Assembly: GCF_000002595.2 (NCBI RefSeq)
Contig: NC_057020.1
Location: forward strand, 3,570,706 to 3,634,705
Direction: 5' to 3'
DNA from: Chlamydomonas reinhardtii
Lineage: Eukaryota; Chlorophyta; Chlorophyceae; Chlamydomonadales; Chlamydomonadaceae
Length of the DNA: 64,000 nucleotides
Of this stretch, positions 55,081 to 64,000 are shown piece by piece. Made by a program: the position numbers and the translations under genes. The notes below the pieces were generated by a model that did not search any database, was not told where the DNA came from, and was given only the letters and a program-made list of their open reading frames with translations. Numbering within the stretch: position 1 is the stretch's first letter; every line of letters starts with the position of its first letter.

Positions 55081-57684
55081 TTAAAAGAAGCCCGAGCCAA
55101 GGTCCAAGTTCGCCAGGCGCGCCGCAATCTCGTCGTTGCTCATGGGGCCGTCCTCGCCCGCCTCGCCCGCCCACATAGCCTGGTTAGCGGATGCTGCCGC
55201 GCGCAGCCACGCCGCCTGATCCGGGTTAAGATCACCCAGTGCGCCAAGCGGCTGCGGCGCGCGTGGGCCCTCCACTGCCTCGCCCTCCAGCGCGCCGCCA
55301 AGACCAGCGGCGGCAGCGACCGCAGCAGCACCGCTGCCAGGCTCCAGCTCATCACCACCAAGGCCCTCGAGCTCGCCCAGCAGCCCGCCAGCGGCTTCGG
55401 GTGGAGCGTCGCCGCCGAAAAAGGCGTAGGAGAAGGCGTCGAAGGGCTCCTTGGCCAGGGCGGCGACGGTGGCAGCCGCGTCCGCGGCCAGCTGCTCCGA
55501 GGTTCCGCCCTCGGAGCGTGTCTCATGCGCAGCGCTGTCAATGTCAGTGAGCGGGCCGCGGTGCACGGGGCTGCCGTGGCTGCCCGTGTGCGGCGGCGAG
55601 ACGGGAGCAGAGGCGTGGCCAGGGCCGGCGCGCTGCGCGGCATCGTTTGCGGCGGCCGCAGCAGCGGCGGAGGCGGGGTCGGTGAGCGAGGGGCTGCCGG
55701 GCGCGGCGGGCGACGGCGCGAAAGGCAGGTGCGGCGGCATGCCAGGGCCGCCAATGCCCTGCAGGCCAGCCAGGTCCATGGCACCCGGCAGGCCCTGCTG
55801 GCCGCCCGGCTGCGGCCCCTGGCCGCCGGCGGCAATCGCAGCCGCGCCGGGGCCGCCTGCGCCACCGCTGCCCTCGGTCTGCATGCGCTGGCGCTCGGCG
55901 TTGTAGCACTCCACGATGAAGCGCACGTCGGTCACGCTCATGCCGCCCATGATGCCCGACTGGATGGCCTGCTCCACCGTCATGCCACCGCGCGCCAGCT
56001 GCAGCGCCACACAGGCCAGCGCCAGGCGGCGCTGCTCCTTGCTGCTGTTGCTGGCCGCGGCGGGGTCGCCCCCAGCGGCTGCCGCAACTGCTGCCTTGTC
56101 ACCGCCCATGCCGGGGGCACCTGCCGCAGCAGCCGCAGCTGAGTCCTGCATCGCCTTGGCCAACTGCATCTTCTGGATGTTCTGCAGCAGCTGCTCATTC
56201 AGCCCCCCCGCGCCAGCGCCGGCGCCTCCCATCCCGCCCATGCCGGCCAGGGCCGCGGCGGCGCCGCCCTGCATGGCAGGCCGCTGGCCGTTCACTGCGG
56301 CGGCATTTGCGGCGGCGTTCGCAGCGGCGTTCGCGGCGGCGACCTGCTGCAGTGCAGCCAGCTGGCCATTCAGCGCCGGGTTGTTCTGCATGCCGGCAAG
56401 GTTGTTGGCGACGTTGTTCACCTGCGCCTGCTGCACCTGTTGCGCGTTGCGCGTCTGTTGCATCAGCAGCTGCAAGTTGATGGCCTGCTGCAGAGAGTTG
56501 AGCCCCTGCCCCTGGCCGGCACCGTTCCCGATCTGCTGCAAGCCGACGCGCTGGGCGGCGTTGGCGTTCATGACGTTGGCGTTGTGCGCGGCGCGACCAG
56601 CGGTGGTGCGTGCGAGCGCGGTGCGCAGCGCCTGAATCTGTGCTTCTGACGGCTTGAGCGGCGGGGCGGCGTTGGCTGCTGATGCGGCGTTCAGGCGCGC
56701 CTGCAGCTGGCGGAAGAGCTGCAGCTGCTGCGCGGCATTGTTGCCCTGCGCCTGCTGCGCCATCGGGCGTGCAGCGGCAGCGGCCGCAGCCTGTTGCTGG
56801 ACCAGCTGCGCCTGCAGGGCGGCGCGCGCCTGCTGCGCCTGTTGAGCCTGCTGCGCCTGCAGCGCGGCGGCCAGCAGGGCGGGGTTGTTCTGCAAGCCCG
56901 CGAGGTTCTGCTGCGCCAGGTTGTGCTGGGCGATAGCAGCGTTCTGCAGCGCCTGGTTCTGCGCCCACGCCATGGCCTGGGGGCGCTGCAGCCCAGCGGC
57001 CTGCGCAGCCTGCTGCAGCTGCAGCAGGTTGGCGTTGCCCACCGCCGCGGCGCGAGCCTGGGCCGCCTGCGTGGTTGCGGCCACAGCTGCTGCCGCTGCA
57101 GCAGCGGCTGCGATGGGGTTGTTCTGCAGGCCATTCTGCAAGCCGTTCTGCAGGCCAAAAGGGTTGTTCTGGGCGTTGCTGACCGCCTGCGCCTGAGCCT
57201 GCGCCTGCGCCAGCTGGTTCTGCATCATGAACAGGGCGGCCTGGTTGTTGGCTGCCAGGCCCCCCGCCTGCTGCGCCGCGGCAGCTTGAGCGGCACGCTG
57301 CGCGTTCATGGCCGCCTGCAGGTTCAAGAGACCCTGACCAACAAGGTTCATACCCGGCACGGACGGGCGAATGCCGCCATTGGCACCCGCGCCGGGAGGG
57401 CCACCCATCTTGGCCTGGTTCACTGCCGCAACATGTGCAGCATGCTGCAGGGCTGCCATCGCATCACGACCCAACGCCAGACCCGCTGGGTTGCCGTTGT
57501 TCTGCTGCGCTCGGCCCGCGGCCTGAAGAAACATTTGCGCCTCCTCGCGAGTCTGGAACTGTAACCCGTTCGGCGCCTGCGAGGCCGGTCCTCCTGTAAT
57601 GGCTGGACTACCAGCGCGTCCGAGGCCGTTGAGGTCGGCCGCTGTGAAGTTCTGAGCGAGCAATAGATTGGTCGGGGCAGCCAT
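55081..57684 (-). CDS. Q/N/A-rich intronless protein, unknown function
   Basis: One uninterrupted reading frame of 867 codons from ATG 57684 to the stop at 55081, with no splice sites needed. Residues 1-60 are of mixed composition (TNLLLAQNFTAADLNGLGRA). Residues about 90-500 are Gln/Asn/Ala-rich with repeated GLQNN, QQAQQAQQA and ANAAANAA patterns, in the style of transcription coactivators or prion-like RNA-binding proteins. A well-behaved helical segment follows at about 546-605 (RRLALACVALQLARGGMTVE, MGGMSVTDVRFIVECYNAER) and is the only domain-like part. The C-terminal third is Gly/Pro/Ala-rich and acidic, ending in a short conserved-looking tail (MSNDEIAARLANLDLGSGFF). I do not recognise it. 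A nuclear regulatory or RNA-granule role is only suggested by composition. Confidence 0.72.
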   Translation of the reverse strand: MAAPTNLLLAQNFTAADLNGLGRAGSPAITGGPASQAPNGLQFQTREEAQMFLQAAGRAQQNNGNPAGLALGRDAMAALQHAAHVAAVNQAKMGGPPGAGANGGIRPSVPGMNLVGQGLLNLQAAMNAQRAAQAAAAQQAGGLAANNQAALFMMQNQLAQAQAQAQAVSNAQNNPFGLQNGLQNGLQNNPIAAAAAAAAAVAATTQAAQARAAAVGNANLLQLQQAAQAAGLQRPQAMAWAQNQALQNAAIAQHNLAQQNLAGLQNNPALLAAALQAQQAQQAQQARAALQAQLVQQQAAAAAAARPMAQQAQGNNAAQQLQLFRQLQARLNAASAANAAPPLKPSEAQIQALRTALARTTAGRAAHNANVMNANAAQRVGLQQIGNGAGQGQGLNSLQQAINLQLLMQQTRNAQQVQQAQVNNVANNLAGMQNNPALNGQLAALQQVAAANAAANAAANAAAVNGQRPAMQGGAAAALAGMGGMGGAGAGAGGLNEQLLQNIQKMQLAKAMQDSAAAAAAGAPGMGGDKAAVAAAAGGDPAAASNSSKEQRRLALACVALQLARGGMTVEQAIQSGIMGGMSVTDVRFIVECYNAERQRMQTEGSGGAGGPGAAAIAAGGQGPQPGGQQGLPGAMDLAGLQGIGGPGMPPHLPFAPSPAAPGSPSLTDPASAAAAAAANDAAQRAGPGHASAPVSPPHTGSHGSPVHRGPLTDIDSAAHETRSEGGTSEQLAADAAATVAALAKEPFDAFSYAFFGGDAPPEAAGGLLGELEGLGGDELEPGSGAAAVAAAAGLGGALEGEAVEGPRAPQPLGALGDLNPDQAAWLRAAASANQAMWAGEAGEDGPMSNDEIAARLANLDLGSGFF

Positions 57685-59075
57685 ACTTCCAAAATCTGAA
57701 GCTGGGGGCCCCCTAGCTAGGGGAATAGCTACCTGGGCTGATCCAGTGGTGGATCGCTGGGCCCGAGCAAAGAATGACGTGGTCCAGGGGACTTGGCCTG
57801 CATGTTGGGGTAAACAACAGGCAGGACCCGCTTAAGCCCTTGCTGTGCCATTCTTAAAGCCACAAATAAGGCTGCGTTTCAAACGATCTGGCCCCAGAGG
57901 CCTACAACTCACCCGACGAGGTGCAATCTGGGCTACTCCGGCATCGCTATGCCCTGAAGCGAGACATGGAGAAGCTTGAGGATGTATCTGCAATAAGCAA
58001 GCAGGAGCCCTAGGTGAGCGTAAGCTGACACCGAAAGCCCAGAAGCACGGGCGACAGGCACATTTCACCCCGAGCGGATAACAGGGCCCGGCCTCCGTAT
58101 GTGGTCTGTTCCGCGCCCAACGCTACTCAACAAGACACCAAAGGACCGGGACAGGAGCTAGCGAGGGCACAGGGCGCTGTTTTGCGGTGCCGGTTACCTG
58201 CCGCGGCGAAGACGGAAGACCCTCGCAAGCCACGTGTCGCGCGGAGCCGAGCTATGTCCTTTGAGGATGTGTAGTATGATTAGGAAGAAAGAAGGGTGAG
58301 CACCTGCAAGTTGAGGTCGCCCGACGCCCCGACGCCCGCAAAAGCGCTGCCCATGCAAGGCTTGAGAAACCTGAAGCTCGGCCCACGACTCTACTACAAA
58401 TGGGACAAAATCACGCTTTTACAGCGAAGCCAAGGCCTCTTTGGGACCCACACACGCCGCCTGCTCTCCCCAACCTCCTCCACACATCTCGGAAGCATCC
58501 CGACAAGCGTGGCCAACGATCCTTGAAGTGTCGGCACTTTTGGCCCTGTTACTGTCAGCACGCCGGGCACGAGAATAATGACTACAAGAATGCAATTGGG
58601 GACGGGGAACCTGGCTCCGGGGTGGCCCACGGGGACGGCCCTTACGCTGCGTTGTACGTTCCCCGCTCTTCACTGGCATCATGGCACTGCTCCTGCGCAA
58701 CATTGCCCCAGGCGCTGCTCTTGACGCCCAGCACTAGGCGCATCAGTGTCAGCTTGGTCATAGCGATGCGGTGGTACCGATTCGAGGATAGTGCTCGTGC
58801 TGGCAAGGGTTCGGCCGCTGGTCCATCATAGCATGACTGGTACGTCATGCGTTCTGTCCTTAAGCCCATGTTCCCCAGCAGCGCCGGCAGCACATGTGTC
58901 TGCAGAGCCTGGACAGCCCAAGAGTTCAAGAAGCACAGGCGATAAGTCGCAACGGCATGGCGATACGGCCCACGCTAACAATACCTCCTGCCGTTCCTCT
59001 CCGCGCCTGCACCAAATCTATGGCTTCGCCCCTCCGCCGCTCTCTTCTCTCGCAGTAGTCGCCGCCTCTTTAATT
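57685..59075. other. Q-rich gene 5' flank and ATP12 3' flank
   Basis: No gene recognised. TTACA at 58419-58423 (TGTAA on the minus strand) could be the ATP12 poly(A) signal, about 650 nt after its stop. Confidence 0.45.
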
Positions 59076-60787
59076 TCACCGCATCTGCAGCAGCCGCACG
59101 AACAGCGACGGCCCGAACACGCGACTGCGCAGGTCTGCCTCGTCCAGGTCGTGGCCCGCCTCCACACGGCCCCATTCCTCGGCCTGGAAGTCCTCCTCCA
59201 CACGCGCCGCAGCCAGCGCCTGGGCCGGAGCTGGAGGGGGGTTGGGCGCCACGGGGGCGGAGGAGTAGCGTTGAGTGCGTGCGACGAGATGTATGTGAGG
59301 GTGTCCAAAAGGCTGCATGCACGAAGGCAGCATGGCGAGGGCAAACGGGAAAGGGTAAAGCGTGTCAGCGGGCAATGGTCGAGTGCCCGACTTACTGATG
59401 TGACCCCTCAGCAGTGCCGCGGGTATGACCACCGACTTGGTGGTGCCGGTGAGCTGCTCCATAGCCGCTAGGTGCCAGTCGTCTAGGCCTGTGAACACAG
59501 AGCGGTGCCATGAACAGGCGTCAGACCTGCTGATGGCGCCTGCCGGCACAGCAGCAGCGGTGGCCACCACGCGGCTGCGATCAAGCTGTGACACCAAAGC
59601 ATGAGCAGGCGCAGCTGTGGGCCTGCGCACTGGACCCACCTGCCAGCCAGGCCCTCACGCCCTCCACGAGCTCGTCCGTCTGGTGGCTGCCCGCGATGTT
59701 GTCCGACATGAGGAAGCGCCAGCCCGCGTCCTGGCGCAGAGCCTCCAGGATCGGGCCGAACACCTGCAGAAGAATCGCAAGCACTCAAATGGGGTCCAAT
59801 GGGATTGTGCGATGGGAGGGGAGGAGGAAACTGGAACCGGAGGTGGTCACGTCGCCCTGTTCCTAGAAGAATGCGGCCCGATGAGCATGTTTCGGCTCGC
59901 ACCCACCTCCTGCTGACGCCGCGCCAGGGTCCCGCGCTCGTAGAGGCAGCATGCCGCGTCCGTATGCACGTAGTTCATGATGTGAGCAATCACCTTGTCG
60001 CGTGGGCGTGGCTGCAGGGGACGGGATAGCACCACCGTGTGGTCATGGCATGCACCGCAGCACGTGATCTTCAAAGTCCGCACCGCACCGGGGAGCCAGC
60101 GTCCCAGCGTTGCCACACGTTGGCAGATCGCGTTCAGCACAGGGCACCATAACTAGAACCGCACGTCACAGCAACTACCTCGCGCAAGGCCGCTTGGCTC
60201 ACCTGGTCGAGTGCGTGCGCCACCAGGCTCATCATGGGCATGGTGTGCAGCTGCGGCTTGCCCTTCTCCTGCGGCCATTGGACATGGTAGCATGACGTGT
60301 CAGCATCTTAACCAGGTAGCTGTCATCGCGTATGAAGTAGATACGATGGCGCACACGTGGCGTAGGCGGGGCTGTGGCGTAGGCGGGGCTGTGGCGCACC
60401 TGCCACTCCCACTCAGCCGCCACCGCGAGCGCCAAGGGATGGGACGGCAGCACGGCCAGCTTCTTCCCCGGCGTGCGGACTGGCTTCCTATCCAACATTA
60501 CCTGGAAGCCAGACTGCGGTCACAAGGAGTTGCAAATGAGGGACCGGTCGTCATTCGCAAAGGATAGGGAACGTGGGTAAGCCGAAGGCGCACGCACGAT
60601 ACTCCCGCCTCACCCTGTCTTCCGCCGGAACCACATGAGCTGCTTTGTAGAAACGCGAGATTTTGGAGGTGGTGTTACTTGCTGATGTGTGCGCCTCCCG
60701 CACCCCCCCGACAAAGAGGTGAGGCAGCAGCGCAAGAAGACGCGATGCAGATGGACGCGACTGGCTAATCACCCACGAAGTTGCCAT
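59076..60787 (-). CDS. ATP12: ATP12 (F1-ATPase assembly factor 2), mitochondrial
   Basis: Seven exons join in phase: 60787-60614, 60501-60400, 60268-60203, 60011-59907, 59763-59640, 59488-59396 and 59230-59076, giving 272 aa, the normal size. ATP12 is the chaperone that binds the F1 alpha subunit in the mitochondrial matrix before assembly. The N-terminus (residues 1 to about 35) is Ser/Arg-rich with no acids until GGVREAH, a typical presequence. Family landmarks follow in order: FYKAAHVVPAEDR|VMLDRKPVRTPGKK, LAVAAEWEWQ, LHTMPMMSLVAHALDQ, IMNYVHTDAACCLYE, a GLDDWHLAAMEQLTGTTKS segment, and the signature ARVEEDFQAEEWGRVEAGHD. It is head-to-head with uS14m. Confidence 0.93.
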
Positions 60788-61121
60788 GGTTGCAGATCGT
60801 AAATTACTATGCAAGTCAAGCTTTGTCGAGTAGTAGTGCAGCCCTCGATGCAATATAGCCGAGAGACCCGATTGCAGTCGTGCGATGCGGGTCTTGCTGA
60901 TGCCTCGCTGGAATTTCGATTGGTCTAGACGATACATGTGCATTTCATATAGCCTAACAGCAGACCGCTCCGCGTATGCTTTGAGCAAACCTGATTCATC
61001 GGTTTTGTCAATTGAGCTGCTGCTGCAAAACCCACGCCACATCCAAACCAACTTATCTGCGAGGTTATTACTTGATATTTAGCCACTCCACATAACCCGC
61101 GCAGCCTGTGTGGCGCCTGAG
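60788..61121. promoter_or_regulatory. Divergent promoter of ATP12 and uS14m
   Basis: 334 bp between two start codons for mitochondrial proteins on opposite strands. It is noticeably AT-richer than the flanks. A shared promoter is an inference from spacing. Confidence 0.55.
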
Positions 61122-61460
61122 ATGAAGTTCCGGCTCCCACAGTATGCCTACATTATAGGCACGCGCGGCAACGTGAAGGATCACATGCGGCGCATGCTGG
61201 TAGAGCAGCACGAGGTGGACCGGTCCGTGTTCAAGGCGGTCACGACAGACAAGAGCGTGCCGCTAGAGCACCGGCTGCAGGTGCAGCGGCTGTTCGAGAC
61301 GGAGGTGCCGCGAGATTCGGCGGCCAACCGGGTCGTGAACCGGTGTGTGCTGACGGGGAGAGCACGCGGCGTGCACCGCTTCGCGCGGCTGTCGCGCATC
61401 ATGATCCGGCAGCTGGCGCACTCAGGGTTCTTGCCGGGCGTATCAAAGGCGTCCTGGTAG
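61122..61460 (+). CDS. Mitochondrial ribosomal protein uS14m (S14)
   Basis: A single exon of 112 codons, from ATG 61122 (MKFRLPQYAYIIGTRGNVKD) to TAG 61458-61460. The C-terminal half is the unmistakable S14 signature: RVVNRCVLTGRARGVHRFAR, then LSRIMIRQLAHSGFLPGVSKASW. There is no four-cysteine zinc site, as in other C-minus S14 proteins. Chloroplast rps14 is plastid-encoded in green algae, so this nuclear copy is taken to be mitochondrial. The short start has no long presequence, as is common for this protein. It shares a 334-bp divergent promoter with ATP12. Confidence 0.93.
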   Translation: MKFRLPQYAYIIGTRGNVKDHMRRMLVEQHEVDRSVFKAVTTDKSVPLEHRLQVQRLFETEVPRDSAANRVVNRCVLTGRARGVHRFARLSRIMIRQLAHSGFLPGVSKASW

Positions 61461-61541
61461 ACACGCCCGTCGGCGGAAATGCGCGCGGCCGGCCCGTGTG
61501 ACACTCCATTTGCATGCTGGATTTGACCCTGCAACAGCAAG

Positions 61542-61546
61542 TGTAA
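61542..61546 (+). terminator. TGTAA poly(A) signal of uS14m
   Basis: 82 nt after the stop codon. Confidence 0.65.
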
Positions 61547-63903
61547 TAGCAGGGGGCTTGGTAGGGCGTCAGGCGGGAGCAGTATGGAGCAGCGGGATGG
61601 ATGAGGGATGCGAGGAGGAAGCAGTGAGCGGCAACCCACCCGCATCGGGGCGCACATCTGTAGCGCTTTGGAATGGTCAGTGCGGCTGCCCGGGTTGGCA
61701 TGGACCTTTGTATCATTACTATTGCCACAAGAGCGGGTGGCGGGTCAGCGCGACAAAGTAGAGAAGAAGTGGCGGTTCAAGAAAGAGATAAACGGAGGAG
61801 CTGGCAGTTGTACGGCAAGCCATTTTAAGACGCTGCCGGACTGTAATGACACAAAGGTTGTTGATGTGAGCTGGGTGGTATGGTGCTCGGGTGCTTTGTG
61901 TGGGTTTCGCTGTTGTGTACTGGCGCGTGTGCGCTTTGGGTACTGCAGTGCTGCTGTTTGGTTGGGCGCAATTGCATGTAGAGCCTGGCGTACCTGGTTC
62001 TGCGCTTGGTGCTGTACGCAGCGCTTCGTGCGCAGACGCACTTTGCTACATGTTTGTGGGGCTCTGGCGGGCTTCGGCCGGGCTTCGACTCACGGTGTAG
62101 CAGCTGAGACACAGCCATGACACACAGTTTGGTGAAGGTCGGCAGACGACTTGGGGGAGGGCGGTTTCCCTTCGGGCCGCAGATGGTCCCTCTTGACCTG
62201 GGTGCTGGGCACCCTTGCTTGGTGTGCGATGGGACAGGGTTTAGGTCCCGTAGGGTGCAGCGGACGCCCATACCCCAAGCAGACGGCAAACAATTGACAG
62301 CGGCAGAGCAGACGGGGCACCCTTGCTTGGTCGGACTGCCCCTTCTTGTAATGTCGCATTCATGTGAGGAAAGCCGCTATCAAGTATCTCTATCCACTAA
62401 CGCAAACTGAGTACCACAACAGCCAATAACGGCCAAAGCGACGGCCAACAAACCTTGCCCGCTTTGTTAGGGGCCCCTATGGTAAGGGGGGGCTGCTTGT
62501 TGAAGGTAGAGAATCCACTTGGCCACGTCCTGGACTCAGTCTTCGAGTGCTACACAGCTTCTGGGTGACTGAAGAGGTGGCTGTAGTATCACTTCCTTCA
62601 ACATGTTTTGGCTGCCCGCGTTTGCCCGCGTTTGCATGCTTTGACAAGTTGCGGCTACCAATCTACCATCACACGTGTAGTTACATGCAGGCCGTACGCT
62701 TCTGCACAGCACACGCCGGCAAGAGGCAAAGTCATGCCGCGTATTGCGCCTGCGCCTCAGAGGGAGCCTGGATCACAGAGCCAACAGGCGCGGCCCAGGC
62801 ACCATGATGGACCCGCTAGTCGATGGCCCACGGCAGCACTCTGGCCTTTCCCAGCGAGGGATTGAACCACACGAGCGAGCCCCCGTGTGCCAACGCCAAC
62901 GTGTGCCAGCCTCGATTGCGCACTCCGCCTGAGGCCCCTCTATCGCGGTGTATGGCCCGGGCCAACATCAGGATTCAAAGAATTTTGTTTCTTATGCACT
63001 GCGTGCAAAAATCAACAGAGAGAACGGGCCGGAAGAACACGGCCAAAGGGGAATTTCCCCATCAACTTGGCAGCAACGAACATCGCCCTCAAACACAAAT
63101 ACATTGCAGTGAACTCTTGGCGAACAACGGTTGGACACACATTTGCGCACATGGACTTCCACCACTTGCCTAACCCACGTCTGAGGCCGCCCAGCCATAG
63201 AGCCGCCACGCCCCCAACTTGGACGCACGGCAAACCGCTCCAGACAAGCATGGCCCAAGAACCCCTGTAGGGCCTCACGCCCGGACCACACTCCACCACG
63301 ATCAAGCCGTACCGTATGCAACCCCTGGATACGACAACTCCATTAGCACTCTCACAACTCTCGCAGATCACCTCCGAAGGTCTCCAGCCGAACATGCAAT
63401 CTGCGTCGAGCGAGCCACACTAGGAGTCACGACGGCGCCACGGGGGCGTTGAACCCAAGCGGCGCAACCGCTGCAGCCCCATGCCAACGTACGTGCCATA
63501 CTGACTGCAGGGCATTGAGGCCTGTGGCGTCTACACGCATGCAAGACACAGGCGCGGCGACCAAGCCGTCTGCCAAGCTGCCCCACCCGGCCATGAGAAA
63601 CGCAGGTGCGGTCCTGCCCCCGCTGCCAACCTCGCAGTAACTGTTACTTTCCCACACCCGGCTCCTCTGCCTCACAGCCTGCGCCTCCTGGATTGACCTC
63701 TGGGCGCGGTGGGCTGCTGCCCGAAGCGCTTTACCCCCTCGTTACCCCATAGCCGCGGCTTGACCAAAACCTCCCATGAGCCCAGCGCGTTGTCTCCCCT
63801 GCGACCCCAACCACTAAGCCCACCAGCGCCCCGCTCCCACTCCCCGCCTAGCCCCACCCCTCATCCCATCCCTCGTCCCACTCCTCCCACCCCTCCCCTC
63901 CCC
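61547..63903. other. Intergenic, no supportable gene
   Basis: About 2.4 kb of lower G+C with no protein-like frame. It contains repeat D copy 2 (62223-62294) and a tandem pair of GGCACCCTTGCTTGGT at about 62207 and 62319. The last ~250 bp are C-rich and likely the 3' UTR of the partial gene at the end. Confidence 0.5.
62223..62294. repeat. Repeat D, copy 2
   Basis: Direct-orientation partner of 52084-52168, 10 kb away, with one short length difference and very few substitutions. Confidence 0.85.
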
Positions 63904-64000
63904 TCAAAAACCAAACAGCTTGAGCGCCACGGCGGCGGTGAGCGCCGACGTGAGGCTGGCGCTGACCAGGTTGACGGCGTTGTTGTCCAGCAGCCCACCG
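63904..64000 (-). CDS. C-terminal end of an unidentified membrane protein (partial)
   Basis: The minus strand from the window end reads GLLDNNAVNLVSASLTSALT, then AAVALKLFGF and TGA at 63906-63904. This is a clean C-terminus with one amphipathic or membrane-spanning helix. The rest lies outside the window, so the family cannot be named. Confidence 0.55.
   Translation of the reverse strand, partial: GGLLDNNAVNLVSASLTSALTAAVALKLFGF

Noticed and set aside
54907-56142. Long plus-strand open frame opposite the Q-rich gene
   Set aside because: It is the GC-rich antisense shadow of the minus-strand CDS. Its composition is Arg/Ala/Gly without any domain, while the minus strand has the structured segments.
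62850-62890. GGTTCAATCCC on the minus strand, resembling a tRNA T arm
   Set aside because: The five-base stem does not pair and no anticodon arm or A box was found upstream.

Overview
This is nuclear DNA from a volvocine-type green alga (Chlamydomonas or a close relative). The reasons are high GC content, genes broken into many small exons by short GTGAG/GTGCG introns, (CA/GT)n microsatellites in introns, TGTAA poly(A) signals downstream of several stops, alanine- and glycine-rich insertions in otherwise conserved proteins, and plant-like orthologues (AUG5, an At4g04180-like AAA ATPase, BASS). The species is not decidable by eye. One 100-base assembly gap lies inside a (CCT)n tract at 21145-21244.

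Layout. 1-7074: two tandem glycosyltransferase-92-like genes on the minus strand, the first cut by the window edge. 7397-10764: a plastid BASS-type transporter (minus). 14282-16918: a Ro60/TROVE RNA-binding protein with an inserted RGG box (plus). 17310-24080: a gene-poor, repeat-rich block bounded by inverted copies of a ~430-bp repeat. It holds a retrotransposon gag-like remnant and two orphan coding stretches. 25685-30983: augmin subunit HAUS5/AUG5 (minus, 14 exons), head-to-head with a carbohydrate sulfotransferase at 31376-35988 (plus, 12 exons). 36938-44981: CCA-adding tRNA nucleotidyltransferase (minus, 10 exons). Its 3.4-kb fifth intron contains a complete UBP6/USP14 deubiquitinase gene on the opposite strand (39061-41544). 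45534-51891: an AAA ATPase (plus), head-to-head with the CCA gene. 55081-57684: an intronless Q/N/A-rich protein (minus). 59076-60787: ATP12, the F1-ATPase assembly factor (minus), head-to-head with mitochondrial ribosomal protein uS14m at 61122-61460 (plus). 63904-64000: the 3' end of another minus-strand gene.

Most genes are unrelated housekeeping genes. The functional pairings are ATP12/uS14m (both mitochondrial, divergent) and the sugar-modifying GT92 and sulfotransferase genes, which suit an alga with a glycoprotein matrix. The signal least explained by ordinary annotation is a set of short sequences that recur inside introns of unrelated genes. One sits just upstream of 3' splice sites (TAATCATGAATGTAACC). 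Another lies mostly downstream of 5' splice sites (core ACCAGCCCAAACT). A third is ~70 bp long and flanked by (CA)n. Together they suggest a small intron-dwelling repeat or introner-like family.
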